Shown here: positions 49,024 to 58,056 of the stretch, in pieces
Numbering within the stretch: the first letter of the stretch is position 1
Layout: every line of letters starts with the position of its first letter
Source of the DNA: Hyphomicrobiales bacterium
Lineage (GTDB): Bacteria; Pseudomonadota; Alphaproteobacteria; Rhizobiales; Rhizobiaceae
DNA: 64,000 bases
Reading direction: 5' to 3'
NCBI GenBank assembly: GCA_900473045.1
Contig: UCKS01000032.1
Span: 1-64,000, forward strand
The notes under the pieces: model-generated
Told to the model about the DNA's origin: nothing
The model's input: the letters and a program-made list of their open reading frames with translations, nothing else
The model's database searches: none
Program-made: the position numbers and the translations under genes

Positions 49024-49674
49024 ATGCCTGAACATCAAGACGCGCCGGATTCCTGTGCCGTTACCCCCGTCGCCGCATTCCCACAGATCGGCTTTCTCAA
49101 GAACATCATTCGTTCGCCGCTGATCAGTGCCGGCGATTTCAGCTATTATGACGATCCGGCCGGGCCGGAGCATTTCGAGGAGAAATGTGTCCTTTACCAC
49201 TATGATTTCATCGGCGACCGGTTAGACATCGGCCGGTACTGCGCGCTGGCGCAAGGCGTGACCTTCATCATGAACGGCGCCAACCATGCCATGCAGGGGT
49301 TTTCGACCTATCCGTTCGGTATCTTTCCCGGTGCGTGGCGGGACGGCTTTGATCCAGCCGGCTATGCCAGCGGCTACCGCGGAGACACGACGGTCGGGAA
49401 TGATGTCTGGATCGGAACCAAGGCGACGATCATGCCGGGGGTGACCATCGGCGACGGTGCCATCATCGGTGCGCATGCCGTCGTTGCCAAGGATGTGCCA
49501 CCCTACAGCGTCGTTGCCGGAAACCCGGGCAGGGTGGTGAAACGGCGTTTCAGCGATGATATCGCCGAGCGCCTTCAGGCAATTGCCTGGTGGAACTGGC
49601 CGGTCGACAAGGTCACGCGGCACATTGCCGCGATCGGTGGTGCCGATATCGAGGCGCTGGAAAAGGCGGTCTAG
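49024..49674 (+). CDS. Hexapeptide-repeat O-acetyltransferase, CatB/Vat-like (216 aa)
   Basis: ATG 49024 (MPEHQDAPDS) is preferred to 48994 because GGTGGAG lies six bases before it. Left-handed beta-helix repeats run from about residue 60 to 170 (IGRYCALAQGVTFIMNGANH, VGNDVWIGTKATIMPGVTIG, DGAIIGAHAVVAKDVPPYSV, VAGNPGRVV). NHAMQGFSTYPF is the xenobiotic acetyltransferase-type loop with the catalytic His. Next to a polysaccharide locus it more likely O-acetylates sugars than antibiotics. Confidence 0.9.
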   Translation: MPEHQDAPDSCAVTPVAAFPQIGFLKNIIRSPLISAGDFSYYDDPAGPEHFEEKCVLYHYDFIGDRLDIGRYCALAQGVTFIMNGANHAMQGFSTYPFGIFPGAWRDGFDPAGYASGYRGDTTVGNDVWIGTKATIMPGVTIGDGAIIGAHAVVAKDVPPYSVVAGNPGRVVKRRFSDDIAERLQAIAWWNWPVDKVTRHIAAIGGADIEALEKAV

Positions 49675-50414
49675 TCGCCGACCCAGCCGGTGGCTAGCGC
49701 GTTGGTCCATTCCCTGTTGCCACGCTCCTGCGCGAGCCGTGACATCGCCATGTGATCGTAGGTGACACGCCGGAAGGTCACGTCCCAACGGCCGTCCACC
49801 TTCGAGAGAATGGCATAGGATGCGTCGGGCGAGCCTGTTTCCACTTTGTGGAACACCGGTTCGTCGTCGTCATAACCGGGGCAGCCGACACTGCCGGGAT
49901 TGACGACGATCCGCCCGCCGGCAAGGCGTACCGCGCGGGGGATATGGGTATGGCCGCAGAGGATGACGGGATAGTCCACGCCTTCAGCGAAACTCTCGAT
50001 CCGCTGGCGGGCCGACATATGCACCACACCCTCGGCCGTTAGATCTTCGAGCCAATAGGTGAGATCGTCCTGCGGTGTGCCGTGGCAGAGAAAAAGCTCC
50101 TGCCGGTGAACGAGCGTCGGCGGCAGGGTGCGCAGCCAGTCGAGATGGTGCGGCTGCAACTCGTCATGGGCGGCGCGGTCCCAGCGGCCCATGTCGGCCG
50201 GTTCCTTCGTGATCAGCCAGCGGTCGTGGTTGCCCCGGATCGAAGGGAAATTGCGCTCCATCAGGATATCGGCGGTGCGGGCAGCGTTGAGCGGGCCGCT
50301 CAGGTGATCGCCGAGATTGACCACGTCGTCGATACCCTGCGCCGCGATGTCGGCAAGTACCGCTTCAAGGGCGAGGTCATTGCCATGGATATCGGCGATC
50401 ACTGCGATTTTCAT
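49671..50414 (-). CDS. Metallophosphoesterase (247 aa)
   Basis: The calcineurin-like motifs are complete: DIHGN (residues 8-12), NLGDHLSGP, IRGNHDRW, CHGTP and CGHTHIP, ending with NPGSVGCPG. This places it in the YfcE/ApaH-like prokaryotic group of unknown substrate, possibly a nucleotide or phosphodiester. It overlaps the end of the acetyltransferase gene by four bases on the opposite strand. Confidence 0.93.
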   Translation of the reverse strand: MKIAVIADIHGNDLALEAVLADIAAQGIDDVVNLGDHLSGPLNAARTADILMERNFPSIRGNHDRWLITKEPADMGRWDRAAHDELQPHHLDWLRTLPPTLVHRQELFLCHGTPQDDLTYWLEDLTAEGVVHMSARQRIESFAEGVDYPVILCGHTHIPRAVRLAGGRIVVNPGSVGCPGYDDDEPVFHKVETGSPDASYAILSKVDGRWDVTFRRVTYDHMAMSRLAQERGNREWTNALATGWVGD

Positions 50415-50430
50415 GGTGTCGTCTTTCGGC

Positions 50431-50643
50431 TCAACGCGATTTGGCAGGTTTTTCCATCCACTTGATGATCAGCATGGCGGGGAGAATCCACAAAAGGCCG
50501 GTGAAGAAGAAATAGGCCAGATGCACCCACCACGGCGATGTGCCGAGGAGGAGCGAGGCAAAGGTGGTGGCCGCCAGCGCGTAGACGATGACAAGGATGA
50601 TGATCAGGACGGTGCCGATCAGTTTTCTCAGGCGTACGGGCAT
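50431..50643 (-). CDS. DUF2842 membrane protein (70 aa)
   Basis: Two membrane helices (LIGTVLIIILVIVYALAATT and VHLAYFFFTGLLWILPAMLI), a short basic N-terminus and WMEKPAK at the end, the pattern of the alphaproteobacterial DUF2842 family. It lies 16 bases upstream of the phosphoesterase gene and is probably co-transcribed with it. Function unknown. Confidence 0.88.
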   Translation of the reverse strand: MPVRLRKLIGTVLIIILVIVYALAATTFASLLLGTSPWWVHLAYFFFTGLLWILPAMLIIKWMEKPAKSR

Positions 50644-50819
50644 TCAGGTCTTTCCGTTTGGCAGGTTCGCCGGACAAATGGTCGCGACGGCATGCCGCAA
50701 AGGGGTAAGCCTTGTTTTGCATGCTGCTCTGGTGCAAATCAACGCTTTTGATGCGCAGGTCTTCAGACAAATCGCCGCCATCCGGCGATGCCTGTGTATT
50801 TCGATAGGTGGAGGCCTTG

Positions 50820-51923
50820 ATGGCAAGCACGGATTTGGCGACGCAACAGCGTCTTATGCGCGAGATCGATACGGTCAGCCGCAATCGCACCCGGATCAGG
50901 ATCTGGCTCGGCATTGTCGTATTGGTGCTGTTCGGACTGGTCCTTGTCGGCGGCGCGACCCGGCTGACGGAATCCGGCCTGTCGATCACCCAGTGGAAAC
51001 CGATCCATGGCGTTATCCCGCCGCTGAATGCTGCGGAGTGGCAGGAGGAATTCGACCTGTACAAGCAGATCCCGCAATATGAGCAGATCAACAGCGACAT
51101 GACTGTGGAGGGGTTCAAAACCATCTTCTGGTGGGAATGGGCGCACCGGCTGCTGGCTCGCTCGATCGGTTTGATCTTCGCCCTGCCGCTGGCCTTCTTC
51201 TGGGTAAGAGGCCAGATCGAGCCACGGCTGAAACTGCCGCTGGTCGGTATTCTGGCGCTGGGCGGGTTTCAGGGTTTCATCGGCTGGTGGATGGTCTCGT
51301 CCGGTCTGGCCGACCGCACCGAGGTCAGCCAATACCGGCTGGCCACCCATCTCATCATCGCCTGTCTGATCTTCGTCTCCTGCATCTGGATCGGCAGGGG
51401 ACTGGCGCCGCATGCCAATGATCCGGCGCCGACGAAAAGCTCCAGGAAAATGGCCGCGATCATCGCCTGCATGGCGCTGTTCCAGATCTATCTGGGCGCG
51501 CTGGTGGCGGGGCTCGATGCGGGCCTTTCCTACAATACCTGGCCGCTGATGGACGGCTCGTTGGTGCCATCGGATCTGTTTCTCCAGCAGCCCGTTTGGC
51601 TCAATTTGTTCGAAAATCCGAAGACCGTGCAGTTCGTCCACCGCATCGGCGCCTATGTGCTGTTCGCCTTCGTTCTGATGCACATGATCGCCTCGTTGCG
51701 CAACGCGCCGGATACGACGCATGCGCGCCGTTCGGTGCTGCTGTTCGTGCTGGTCACGATCCAGGCGATCATAGGCATCACAACCTTGATCCTGCAGGTG
51801 CCGGTTGGCTGGGGTGTCGCCCATCAGGGCGGTGCGCTGATCGTGCTGGGTCTGGCCGTCGCCCATTGGCGGGCGTTTATCGGTGAATATCCGCGGCCGT
51901 TGGAAATCGAAGTGCGCAGCTGA
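50820..51923 (+). CDS. ctaA: Heme A synthase (COX15/CtaA)
   Basis: 367 aa; ATG 50820 follows GGTGGAGGCC. It has eight membrane helices and the family blocks VGGATRLTESGLSITQWKPI, FWWEWAHRLLARSIG, TEVSQYRLATHLIIAC, DAGLSYNTWPLMDG and FVHRIGAYVLF, then VAHQGGAL, which carry the heme-ligating histidines. It oxidises heme O to heme A for aa3-type cytochrome oxidase in the inner membrane. Confidence 0.97.
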   Translation: MASTDLATQQRLMREIDTVSRNRTRIRIWLGIVVLVLFGLVLVGGATRLTESGLSITQWKPIHGVIPPLNAAEWQEEFDLYKQIPQYEQINSDMTVEGFKTIFWWEWAHRLLARSIGLIFALPLAFFWVRGQIEPRLKLPLVGILALGGFQGFIGWWMVSSGLADRTEVSQYRLATHLIIACLIFVSCIWIGRGLAPHANDPAPTKSSRKMAAIIACMALFQIYLGALVAGLDAGLSYNTWPLMDGSLVPSDLFLQQPVWLNLFENPKTVQFVHRIGAYVLFAFVLMHMIASLRNAPDTTHARRSVLLFVLVTIQAIIGITTLILQVPVGWGVAHQGGALIVLGLAVAHWRAFIGEYPRPLEIEVRS

Positions 51924-52715
51924 TCAGCGCAACAGCCCGTCAAGGGCGGGCATGCCGAGAATGGCCGACGCACCGATCAGCACGTAGCAGATGGTGCGGA
52001 AGGTCGACGGTCTGGCAAAGCCGAACAGGCGTGAGCCGACATAAAGTCCACCGGCATAGAGCGGCAGGATGACCAGTGTCAGCACAAAGACCTGTTCGAC
52101 GAACAAGCCGCCGACGAGATAGCTGATCGCCGTCAGCGCCGACGAGATCGCAAAATAGAGCATGATGTTTGAGCGGATGACCAGCACGTCGTTGGCGCCG
52201 CTCAGCCAGTAAGCGACAACCGGCGGGCCTCCGAGCTGTGCCGCGCCGCTGAAGACACCGGCAATGCCACCGACCCCGGCGGTCAGCGGCGCCCTGGGCT
52301 GGCCGTGATAACGCCAGCCGGAAATCAGAAGAACAAGCAGAACTGCCGAGACGACGGTGATAGACCAGCGCAGGATCAATGGATCGGCGAGCGCCAGAGC
52401 CGCCGTGCCGAGCGGCACGCCGATCAGGGCTCCGGATGCCATGGTGAACACTTCGCGCCGATTGGCGGCCCGCCATGCGGCTGGCAGCATGCCGGCTGCC
52501 GCGATCGTGTCGATGACAAGAAGCACAGGCGAAATGATCTTCGGCCCCAGGATGGAGCCGCCGATCGGAATCAGGATGAGGGCGGCACCAAAGCCGGAAA
52601 AGCCGCGGGAAAGACCGGCGATGAAGGTGCAGACAAGCAGGACATAGACCCCATGCTCCGGCAGCGCGGTGGCGACCCTTGCCAGAAGGGTCGCGAAGAA
52701 GCCGGTATCGCCCAT
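51924..52715 (-). CDS. TSUP (TauE/SafE) family permease (263 aa)
   Basis: About eight membrane helices in two repeats. The family signature appears as FIAGLSRGFSGFGAALILIP near the N-terminus and IAGVFSGAAQLGGPPVVAYW in the second half. It probably exports or imports a sulfonate, sulfite or organic acid; the substrate cannot be read from sequence. The stop abuts that of ctaA on the other strand. Confidence 0.92.
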   Translation of the reverse strand: MGDTGFFATLLARVATALPEHGVYVLLVCTFIAGLSRGFSGFGAALILIPIGGSILGPKIISPVLLVIDTIAAAGMLPAAWRAANRREVFTMASGALIGVPLGTAALALADPLILRWSITVVSAVLLVLLISGWRYHGQPRAPLTAGVGGIAGVFSGAAQLGGPPVVAYWLSGANDVLVIRSNIMLYFAISSALTAISYLVGGLFVEQVFVLTLVILPLYAGGLYVGSRLFGFARPSTFRTICYVLIGASAILGMPALDGLLR

Positions 52716-52781
52716 GTCAGATCAAATGCCTTTTCGCGCGTGCGGATGGGGGCGACAAGCGCCTCGCATGAGAGGTTTGTC

Positions 52782-53714
52782 TCACGCCGAGAGCATGAGA
52801 TCCATGTTCTGGACCGCAGCGCCAGAGGCGCCCTTGCCGAGATTGTCGAGCAGCGCCACCAGGTTGACCTGTTCGCCACCGTTCGAGCCGAACACGAACA
52901 GCTTCATCGTGTCCTTGCCGGCAAGTTCGACGGCATCGACACGCGAAAGCTTCGCGCTGACATCGAGCGGCACGACCTCGACGATCGACTGTCCTGCATA
53001 ATGGGCAACAAGTGCAGCGTGGATGCTCTCCAGCGTCGTGCCATCCTTCAGCTGATCGAGGAACAGCGGCACCTGGACGATCATGCCCTGCGGGAAGCGG
53101 CCGACGGACGGCGAGAAGATCGGCGCGCGATCGAGCATGCCATGGATCTGCATCTCCGGCACATGCTTGTGCTTCAGCGTCAGGCCGTAGAGGAAATTCG
53201 GCGAATCGATGGGGTCCGGATTGGCCGGGTCTTCCATCTGCGCGATCATCTGCTTGCCGCCGCCGGTATAGCCGGAGACCGCATTGACGGTGATGGGGTA
53301 ACTCTGCGGCAGGATGCCGGCCTGGCGCAACGGGCGGATCAGGCCGATGGCGCCGGTCGGGTAACAGCCGGGATTGGCGACGAGGCGGGCATCACGGATT
53401 TTTTCAGCCTGCGCGGAGTCCATTTCGGCAAAGCCGTAAGCCCAGTCCGGCGCAATGCGATAGGCGGTCGAGGTGTCGATGATCCGCACCTTGTTATTGC
53501 CTTGGAGCATGGTGACGGCCTGCTTCGAGGCATCGTCCGGCAGGCAGAGGATGGCGACATCGGCGCTGTTCAAGAGATCTTCGCGAATGGCGGCATTGCG
53601 GCGTTCCGCTTCCGGAATGGAGAGCAGCTCCACGTCCGAACGGCCAGCCATGCGCGTGCGGATCTGCAGGCCCGTGGTGCCATGTTCGCCATCGATGAAG
53701 ATTTTCGGTTTCAT
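52782..53714 (-). CDS. argC: N-acetyl-gamma-glutamyl-phosphate reductase
   Basis: 310 aa, the short type-2 ArgC. The nucleotide-binding start is [17 protein letters not shown], the catalytic cysteine is C117 in [11 protein letters not shown], and [12 protein letters not shown] and KHKHVPEM form the substrate pocket. It catalyses the NADPH-dependent third step of arginine synthesis in the cytoplasm. It is followed on the same strand by no coupled gene but shares direction with agmatinase upstream, 93 bases away. Confidence 0.96.
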   Translation of the reverse strand: MKPKIFIDGEHGTTGLQIRTRMAGRSDVELLSIPEAERRNAAIREDLLNSADVAILCLPDDASKQAVTMLQGNNKVRIIDTSTAYRIAPDWAYGFAEMDSAQAEKIRDARLVANPGCYPTGAIGLIRPLRQAGILPQSYPITVNAVSGYTGGGKQMIAQMEDPANPDPIDSPNFLYGLTLKHKHVPEMQIHGMLDRAPIFSPSVGRFPQGMIVQVPLFLDQLKDGTTLESIHAALVAHYAGQSIVEVVPLDVSAKLSRVDAVELAGKDTMKLFVFGSNGGEQVNLVALLDNLGKGASGAAVQNMDLMLSA

Positions 53715-53807
53715 GATTTTATCCTGTCCTGCCAGGTGATTAGCCGCTGTTGCGGAATCAGTTTGGCATGCAATTGAATCAGTTTGACAACAGGGCGGGG
53801 CAGACCG

Positions 53808-54764
53808 CTACCCACGTCGTTCCGCCAGCTGTTCGGCATGAAGGCCGAGCATATACATCGCGATGGTTGAGCCCGCAATGGCGGTGATATCGGCGTGGTC
53901 ATAGGCCGGCGCCACCTCGACCACGTCGGCGCCCTTGATCACCAGCGCGCCGAGCTTGCGAATGACCGACAGGATCTTTGCCGTGGACGGGCCGCCTGCG
54001 ACCGGTGTGCCGGTGCCCGGTGCATAGGCCGGATCAAGGCAGTCGATATCGAAAGTGAGATAGGCTGGGCGGTCACCGACATGATGCAGGATGACATCGG
54101 CGATCTCGCCGGCGCTCATCTCCTCGAGATCGTAGCCGTAGAGAATGCGGATGCCGCAATCCTCGGGTGCATGCGTGCGGATGCCGAGCTGGATCGAGCT
54201 TGCGGTATCGATCAGGCCTTCGCGCGCCGCACGTCCGACAAAGGAGCCATGGTCGATGCGGCCCTTCTCGTCGGCCCAGGTATCCTGATGCGCATCGAAC
54301 TGGACGAGGGCAAGCGGACCGTGGACGGCGGCGTGGGCGCGCAGTAGCGGCAGGGTGACGAAATGGTCGCCGCCCAGCGTCAGGAGGAAGGCCCCACTCT
54401 TCAGGATTTTCGCCGCTTCGCGCTCGATGGTCGTCGGCGTCTTGCCGTGATTGCCATAGTCGAGCAGGCAGTCGCCATAGTCGATCGTCGCCATGTCGGC
54501 GAACAGATCGCGGTCGAACGGATATTGCGGGTCATTGTCGAAGATGGCGGAGGCACGGCGGATGGCCTGCGGCCCAAAACGGGCGCCGGGACGATTGGAC
54601 GTCGCCGCATCGAACGGAATACCCCAGACGACGGTGTCGACGCCTTTCAGGCTCTTGGTATATTTTCGCCGCATGAACGACAGGATGCCGGCATGGGTCG
54701 GGTCGGTGGCGGCGCTCTTCAGCGATGTGGCGGTGATGGCGTGGTCTATCGTCTTGTTGGCCAT
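53808..54764 (-). CDS. speB: Agmatinase/ureohydrolase
   Basis: 318 aa with all manganese-binding motifs: LGGDHFVTLP, QFDAHQDTW and TFDIDCLDPAYAPGTGTPVA. This matches the agmatinase branch, which makes putrescine and urea. Guanidinobutyrase is hard to exclude by eye. Between argC and the phenylalanine hydroxylase gene, it suggests a small amino-acid/polyamine cluster. Confidence 0.92.
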   Translation of the reverse strand: MANKTIDHAITATSLKSAATDPTHAGILSFMRRKYTKSLKGVDTVVWGIPFDAATSNRPGARFGPQAIRRASAIFDNDPQYPFDRDLFADMATIDYGDCLLDYGNHGKTPTTIEREAAKILKSGAFLLTLGGDHFVTLPLLRAHAAVHGPLALVQFDAHQDTWADEKGRIDHGSFVGRAAREGLIDTASSIQLGIRTHAPEDCGIRILYGYDLEEMSAGEIADVILHHVGDRPAYLTFDIDCLDPAYAPGTGTPVAGGPSTAKILSVIRKLGALVIKGADVVEVAPAYDHADITAIAGSTIAMYMLGLHAEQLAERRG

Positions 54765-54856
54765 GATCGGTCCCGTCTGTTGTCTGGCCAGACGTTGGAC
54801 AATCGGCGGCTGGAAGGCAAGACCCCGAGTGGAACCGCTGCCGGATAATCAGGTTC

Positions 54857-55648
54857 TCATGAGGCCTTGGCTTCGAAGGCCGGGGCAAAATCGCCCAGCG
54901 ATTTGGCCTTGTCGATCATGCCGCCGATATCCTGCCCAACGATTGCTTCAAGATCGGCAAAGCTGTCGATGACGTAATAGATCGGCTGGACGATATCGAT
55001 GCGGTAGGGGGTTCTGAGCACGCTCATCAGATCGAACGGCCGGAATTTGCAGGCCGTGCCGTCCATCGCGGCCTTGGCTTCGCTGGGCGACGAGACGATG
55101 CCCGCGCCAAAACAACGGCGCCCCTGCGGCGTGTTGATCAGGCCGAATTCGACCGTGAACCAGAAGATGCGGAACAGGTGCCAGGAATAACCCTTGCCGA
55201 GACGGACGGCCGCTTCACCGAAATGGCGGACGAAATTCGCGTAGCTCTGGTTGGTCAGAAGCGGGCAGTGGCCGAATACCTCATGGAACAGGTCCGGTTC
55301 CTCGATATAGTCGAGATGCTCGCGGCGGCGCAGGAAGGTGGCGAGCGGAAATTTGCCCTGTGCCAGCAGTTCATAGAAACGTGAGGGCGGGATGAGCGCC
55401 GGCACACCTTCGACGCCGAAGCCTGTGGTTTCATGCAGGCGGCGGTCGACATCGGCCAGCTGCGGCACCTTGTCGGGCCTCAGCCCGAGGGTCTTTACCC
55501 CATCCAAGTATTCCTGACATGCCATGTTGGCGAGCAGCTTCATCTGGCGCTCGTAAAGTTCGCCCCAGATGGCGTCTTCTTCAGTGGTGTAGGGATAGAT
55601 CCCGTCCGGGCCCGGCAGTTTGGCGGTGTAGCTGCTTTGTTTGGTCAT
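54857..55648 (-). CDS. phhA: Phenylalanine 4-monooxygenase
   Basis: 263 aa from the start at 55648, which has GGGAGGATCGCC before it; the longer frame adds an unlikely leader. Iron ligands are H122 and H127 in FHEVFGHCPL and E168 in FTVEFGLI. It is the bacterial single-domain form without a regulatory region. It converts phenylalanine to tyrosine using tetrahydropterin and oxygen. It is divergent from an Lrp/AsnC gene that probably controls it. Confidence 0.96.
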   Translation of the reverse strand: MTKQSSYTAKLPGPDGIYPYTTEEDAIWGELYERQMKLLANMACQEYLDGVKTLGLRPDKVPQLADVDRRLHETTGFGVEGVPALIPPSRFYELLAQGKFPLATFLRRREHLDYIEEPDLFHEVFGHCPLLTNQSYANFVRHFGEAAVRLGKGYSWHLFRIFWFTVEFGLINTPQGRRCFGAGIVSSPSEAKAAMDGTACKFRPFDLMSVLRTPYRIDIVQPIYYVIDSFADLEAIVGQDIGGMIDKAKSLGDFAPAFEAKAS

Positions 55649-55730
55649 GGCGGCGATCCTCCCAGATGCGTGGTTCCCTGCGATTATGCCCCTGGATTCG
55701 CGGAATTTTCTTTCTTTCGTGCTGGATATC

Positions 55731-55775
55731 TTCATAATAATGGCAGGATTTTTCGGAGTTTTCCAAAATTATGAA
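55731..55775. promoter_or_regulatory. Inverted repeat between phhA and the Lrp-type gene
   Basis: TTCATAAT (55731-55738) and ATTATGAA (55768-55775) are perfect inverted copies, the second covering the start codon of the regulator. The region between is AT-rich. Lrp-family proteins bind such AT-rich dyads, so this may serve autoregulation and control of phhA. Confidence 0.5.
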
Positions 55776-56232
55776 AGAATCTGGGAGTTTCCATCGAAAG
55801 CTTCTGCAGCTTGTTCAAGCCGATGGCAGCCTGTCGCTGGCGGAGCTCGCCGAGAAGGCCGGCATGTCGCAGAGTTCGGCATGGCGCAAGATCCAGGAAT
55901 TGGAAGCAAGCGGCGTTATCCGCAAGCGCGTGACGCTGCTTGACCCGGGAAAACTCGATCTAAAGCTCTGCGCCATCGCCCATGTGACGCTGGAGGATCA
56001 TCACGAGGAGGCTGTGGCCTCGTTTGCTGCGGTGGTCTCGGAGCGGCCGGAAATCATGGAGTGTTATGCGCTCTCCGGCGCCTTCGACTACATGCTGAAG
56101 ATCCGGGCGAGCGATGTGGAGAGCTATGAGGCTTTCATGACGCGCTATCTGATGCGCAATCCGCATGTGCGCACGGTGGTATCGAGTTTCGTGCTGCGGG
56201 AGCTGAAGTTCTCGACGGAATTACCCCTTTAA
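55771..56232 (+). CDS. Lrp/AsnC family transcriptional regulator (153 aa)
   Basis: The N-terminal winged HTH (FHRKLLQLVQADGSLSLAEL, then AEKAGMSQSSAWRKIQELEA) is followed by the RAM/effector domain (CAIAHVTLEDHHEEAVASFA, PEIMECYALSGAFDYMLKIR, then TRYLMRNPHVRTVVSSFVLR). Divergence from phhA suggests it senses an aromatic amino acid and controls that gene. It ends before a bidirectional terminator shared with rpsI. Confidence 0.93.
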   Translation: MKESGSFHRKLLQLVQADGSLSLAELAEKAGMSQSSAWRKIQELEASGVIRKRVTLLDPGKLDLKLCAIAHVTLEDHHEEAVASFAAVVSERPEIMECYALSGAFDYMLKIRASDVESYEAFMTRYLMRNPHVRTVVSSFVLRELKFSTELPL

Positions 56233-56248
56233 GAAACCCAAAGAAAAA

Positions 56249-56270
56249 GGCGGGACAAAGCCCGCCTTTT
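56249..56270. terminator. Bidirectional terminator between the Lrp-type gene and rpsI
   Basis: GGCGGG, loop ACAAAG, CCCGCC with A-run before and T-run after, so it can work for the rightward regulator gene and the leftward ribosomal operon. Confidence 0.88.
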
Positions 56271-56293
56271 CCAAATCGAAATTTTCGAAACGA

Positions 56294-56767
56294 TTAACGC
56301 TTCGAGAACTGGAACGAACGGCGGGCCTTGGCCTTACCGTACTTCTTACGCTCGACAACGCGGCTGTCGCGGGTCAGGAAGCCACCCTTCTTCAGGACCG
56401 AGCGCAGGCCCGGTTCGAAGTAGGTGAGAGCCTTCGAGATGCCGTGACGAACGGCACCGGCCTGGCCGGAAAGACCGCCGCCTGCAACCGTTGCGTCGAT
56501 ATCGAACTGGCCGTCACGGGCAGCAGCGAAGATCGGCTGACGCAGGATCATCTGCAGAACCGGACGTGCGAAGTAGTGAGCAAATTCCTTGCCGTTGACT
56601 GTGATCTTGCCGGAGCCCGGCTTGACCCAGACGCGGGCAACGGCGTCCTTACGCTTGCCGGTCGCGTAGGAGCGGCCCTGGGCGTCGACCTTGCGGACAT
56701 GAACCGGAGCCGAAGCCGTTGCTTCAGTCGCCGTGCCGAGGTCTTTCAGAGAAGAGAGATCAGCCAC
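56294..56767 (-). CDS. rpsI: Ribosomal protein S9
   Basis: 157 aa. The core ([56 protein letters not shown] and the end [11 protein letters not shown]) is unmistakable. The extra 25-residue N-terminus is usual in Rhizobiales. It lies two bases after rplM. Confidence 0.98.
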   Translation of the reverse strand: MADLSSLKDLGTATEATASAPVHVRKVDAQGRSYATGKRKDAVARVWVKPGSGKITVNGKEFAHYFARPVLQMILRQPIFAAARDGQFDIDATVAGGGLSGQAGAVRHGISKALTYFEPGLRSVLKKGGFLTRDSRVVERKKYGKAKARRSFQFSKR

Positions 56768-56769
56768 GA

Positions 56770-57234
56770 TTAGGCGCTCCTTGTGTTCTTGCTGTTCAGC
56801 GCAGCGACGTCGAGCGTCACAGGCTGCTGTGCTTCATGCGGATGATTTGTGCCGGCGTATACACGCAGGTTCTTCATCTGGCGACGGCCAAGCGGGCCAC
56901 GCGGAACCATGCGCTCGACAGCCTTCTCGAGAACGCGCTCCGGGAAGCGGCCTTCGATGATCTGGCGCGCGGTGCGCTCCTTGATGCCGCCCGGGTAACC
57001 GGTGTGCCAGTAGTACTTCTTGTCGGTGTACTTCTTGCCGGTCAGGACAGCCTTCTCGGCGTTGATCACGATGACATTGTCACCATCGTCAACGTGAGGG
57101 GTGTAGGTGACTTTATTCTTGCCGCGCAGGATGTTGGCGATAATGGAAGCGACGCGACCAACAACGAGGCCTTCGGCGTCGATGAGGATCCACTTCTTCT
57201 CCACCTCTGCAGGCTTCTGAACGAAGGTTGACAT
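56770..57234 (-). CDS. rplM: Ribosomal protein L13
   Basis: 154 aa, with [55 protein letters not shown] and [20 protein letters not shown]. It forms the usual two-gene operon with rpsI, transcribed from the promoter at 57355-57383. Confidence 0.98.
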   Translation of the reverse strand: MSTFVQKPAEVEKKWILIDAEGLVVGRVASIIANILRGKNKVTYTPHVDDGDNVIVINAEKAVLTGKKYTDKKYYWHTGYPGGIKERTARQIIEGRFPERVLEKAVERMVPRGPLGRRQMKNLRVYAGTNHPHEAQQPVTLDVAALNSKNTRSA

Positions 57235-57354
57235 GTTAAACTCTTTCGTTTGAACCCGATGCGTTGCCGCCGGGCGTTTCTTGTTGCTTGAATTTGGCAG
57301 GCATTCCGCCAGCCAAAAATGAAAGCGGCCCCAAGGGACCGCGATCTGGTGCGG

Positions 57355-57383
57355 CTTATACGCAAAGGATGAAATGCGGTCAA
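57355..57383 (-). promoter_or_regulatory. Promoter of the rplM-rpsI operon
   Basis: On the minus strand TTGACC (57383-57378) and TATAAG (57360-57355) are separated by 17 bases, close to the sigma-70 consensus. The transcript would have a leader of about 115 bases before rplM. Confidence 0.8.
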
Positions 57384-57460
57384 GATTGCCGATTTGGCCA
57401 GTTTGAAAAAATACCTTTGTAAAACATGTAGTTAACTGTGGGGTATTTTAATACCACAAA

Positions 57461-57892
57461 TTATCTCGGCGGAATCGAATAGGTCGCAGTGGCGTGAGCG
57501 ACCAATTCGTCGCCACCAAGCTCTGAAATAACCGCATCAAGCACGGCCAGCCGCTTGCCGAGTTTGAGGATTCGGCAGGTGCATTGCAGCGGCCCGAGAT
57601 GCGGCTTTCTGAGGAAATTGATGTTGAGATTGGTGGTGACGGCCAGTGCCACGGGGCCGATATGGGCAAGCAGTGCGATATAGGCTGTGACATCGGCAAG
57701 CGCGAACAGCGTCGGTCCAGAGACTGTGCCGCCGGGGCGCAGGTGTTTTTGCTGCGGATCGAGCCGCATGGTCGCAAAGCCCGGGCCGGTGGCGATGACC
57801 TCGAAGATCTTGCCGTCGGTGTGCACCTCGGAAAAGTCCGTCTCCAGGAAACGATTGAGATCGGCAACGGTAAGGATCGGTTCCAAAGGCAT
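57461..57892 (-). CDS. Hotdog-fold thioesterase, PaaI-like (143 aa)
   Basis: The hotdog pattern includes LRPGGTVSGPTLFALADVTA followed by AYIALLAHIG and VTTNLNINFLRKPHLGPLQC. The active-site Asp is in ALADVT. It hydrolyses an acyl-CoA of unknown chain type. It is divergent from the crotonase gene; both may serve acyl-CoA clearance. Confidence 0.88.
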   Translation of the reverse strand: MPLEPILTVADLNRFLETDFSEVHTDGKIFEVIATGPGFATMRLDPQQKHLRPGGTVSGPTLFALADVTAYIALLAHIGPVALAVTTNLNINFLRKPHLGPLQCTCRILKLGKRLAVLDAVISELGGDELVAHATATYSIPPR

Positions 57893-58056
57893 GCTTCACT
57901 CCCAGAATGGAAGCCTTTTAGAACCGGGCAGGTGGCAGGCGCAAGCCGGACGAAAGTCCTATCGGTTTCACTGCAGCTTGAAACGCTGCTTGGGGCAGCG
58001 TACCAAACGCTGACCCGGGCAAGCCGTGACGACAGTTGAGACTGAGGAGAAGACAG

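Noticed and set aside
52305-53777. 490-codon plus-strand frame opposite the permease and argC
   Set aside because: Antisense of two well-identified genes, with no domain of its own.
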